From: Nitrospinota bacterium
GTDB lineage: Bacteria; JAUXIQ01
NCBI GenBank assembly: GCA_030620925.1
Contig: JAUXIQ010000131.1
Coordinates: 1 to 6,210 of the forward strand
Length of the DNA stretch: 6,210 bases
Reading direction: 5' to 3'
Shown: one piece after another, positions 5,805-6,210 of the stretch
Numbering within the stretch: the first letter of the stretch is position 1
Layout: each line of letters opens with the position of its first letter
Position numbers and translations under genes: made by a program
The notes under the pieces: generated by a model
Told to the model about the DNA's origin: nothing
What the model saw: only the letters and a program-made list of their open reading frames with translations
Database searches by the model: none

Positions 5805-6210
5805 ATGAAACATATAGTTGGCGTTGCGGATATGAAAATTTCTGAAACCGCCGGTGATGTACTTATCACTTATGCACTGGGAAGCTGTTTGGGCATTACA
5901 GTGTATGACCCGGAGGTGAAAGTGGGCGGGTTACTGCATGTAATGCTTCCGCTGTCCACAATTGATCCGAAGAAGGCTGTCGATAATCCGTTCATGTTCG
6001 TTGATACGGGCGTGACCCAGCTTTTTTTAAAATGCTATAAGGCCGGCGCAAAAAAGCAGAGGATGTTGGTGAAGGTGGCGGGGGGGGCTTCCTCTCATGA
6101 GAATGAGGAGGACGATCACTTCCAGATAGGCAAAAGGAACTTTACCATCTTCAGGAAGCTTCTCTGGAAAAACGAGGTGTTGCTTAGAGCGCAAGAAGTG
6201 GGCGGGACTG
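5805..6210 (+). CDS. cheD: Chemoreceptor glutamine deamidase CheD (3' end outside window)
   Basis: CheD deamidates specific receptor glutamines to glutamates (creating or exposing sites for CheR) and in many bacteria is bound by the phosphatase CheC. The frame from ATG 5805 stays open to the right edge (135 complete codons). Family signatures: A-L-G-S-C-L-G-I with the catalytic cysteine at residue 28 (5886-5888); G-G-L-L-H-V-M-L-P with the catalytic histidine at residue 45 (5937-5939); and threonine 22. From memory these match Thr21, Cys27 and His44 of Thermotoga maritima CheD with a one-residue offset. The later motif V-A-G-G-A and I-G-x-R-N (here I-G-K-R-N) also fit. ATG 5795 is in another frame and stops quickly. 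The Shine-Dalgarno is weak, so translation may partly follow from cheR. A T7 run (6022-6028) and a G8 run (6080-6087) lie inside the gene. About 20-30 C-terminal residues are probably missing. Confidence 0.94.
   Translation, partial: MKHIVGVADMKISETAGDVLITYALGSCLGITVYDPEVKVGGLLHVMLPLSTIDPKKAVDNPFMFVDTGVTQLFLKCYKAGAKKQRMLVKVAGGASSHENEEDDHFQIGKRNFTIFRKLLWKNEVLLRAQEVGGT

Overview
This window is part of a bacterial chemotaxis (or chemosensory-like) operon, with every recognisable gene on the + strand. The layout is a very large cheA cut by the left edge (1-4073), an unusually long stretch with no recognised gene (4074-4934), cheR (4935-5762), and a cheD cut by the right edge (5805-6210).

The main feature is the CheA. 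Its reading frame is open to the left edge, so the gene starts outside the window. Before the usual kinase core (dimerisation, ATPase and CheW-like domains) it carries five complete tandem histidine-phosphotransfer (HPt) domains and the C-terminal end of at least one more. Repeat spacing is about 156 residues. Four HPts keep the phospho-accepting motif H-x-x-K-G-T-S. The second visible one reads Y-x-x-R-G-T-S, so it cannot take phosphate on histidine. Where a P2 (CheY/CheB-binding) domain might be expected, there is instead a segment like the N-terminal domain of type II secretion/type IV pilus ATPases (L-G-D-I-L-V-x-E-G). No receiver domain follows the CheW-like domain.

The 860 nt between cheA and the preferred cheR start hold no gene I recognise. 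They contain a near-perfect hairpin 7 nt after the cheA stop, a well-placed Shine-Dalgarno plus GTG that leads into only four codons, a longer-range inverted repeat, and a 48-codon reading frame with a strong Shine-Dalgarno. This may be a decayed gene, a structured or regulatory RNA region, or both.

How the genes fit together: CheA would autophosphorylate under receptor/CheW control, CheR methylates receptor glutamates, and CheD deamidates receptor glutamines. No cheY, cheB, cheC or cheW is visible, so they must lie outside the window.

Organism: a moderately GC-rich bacterium. The CheA segment resembling secretion-ATPase N-termini and the presence of CheD are reminiscent of Desulfobacterota/Deltaproteobacteria or related anaerobic lineages. 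This is a weak inference from family memory, and no phylogenetic marker is present.
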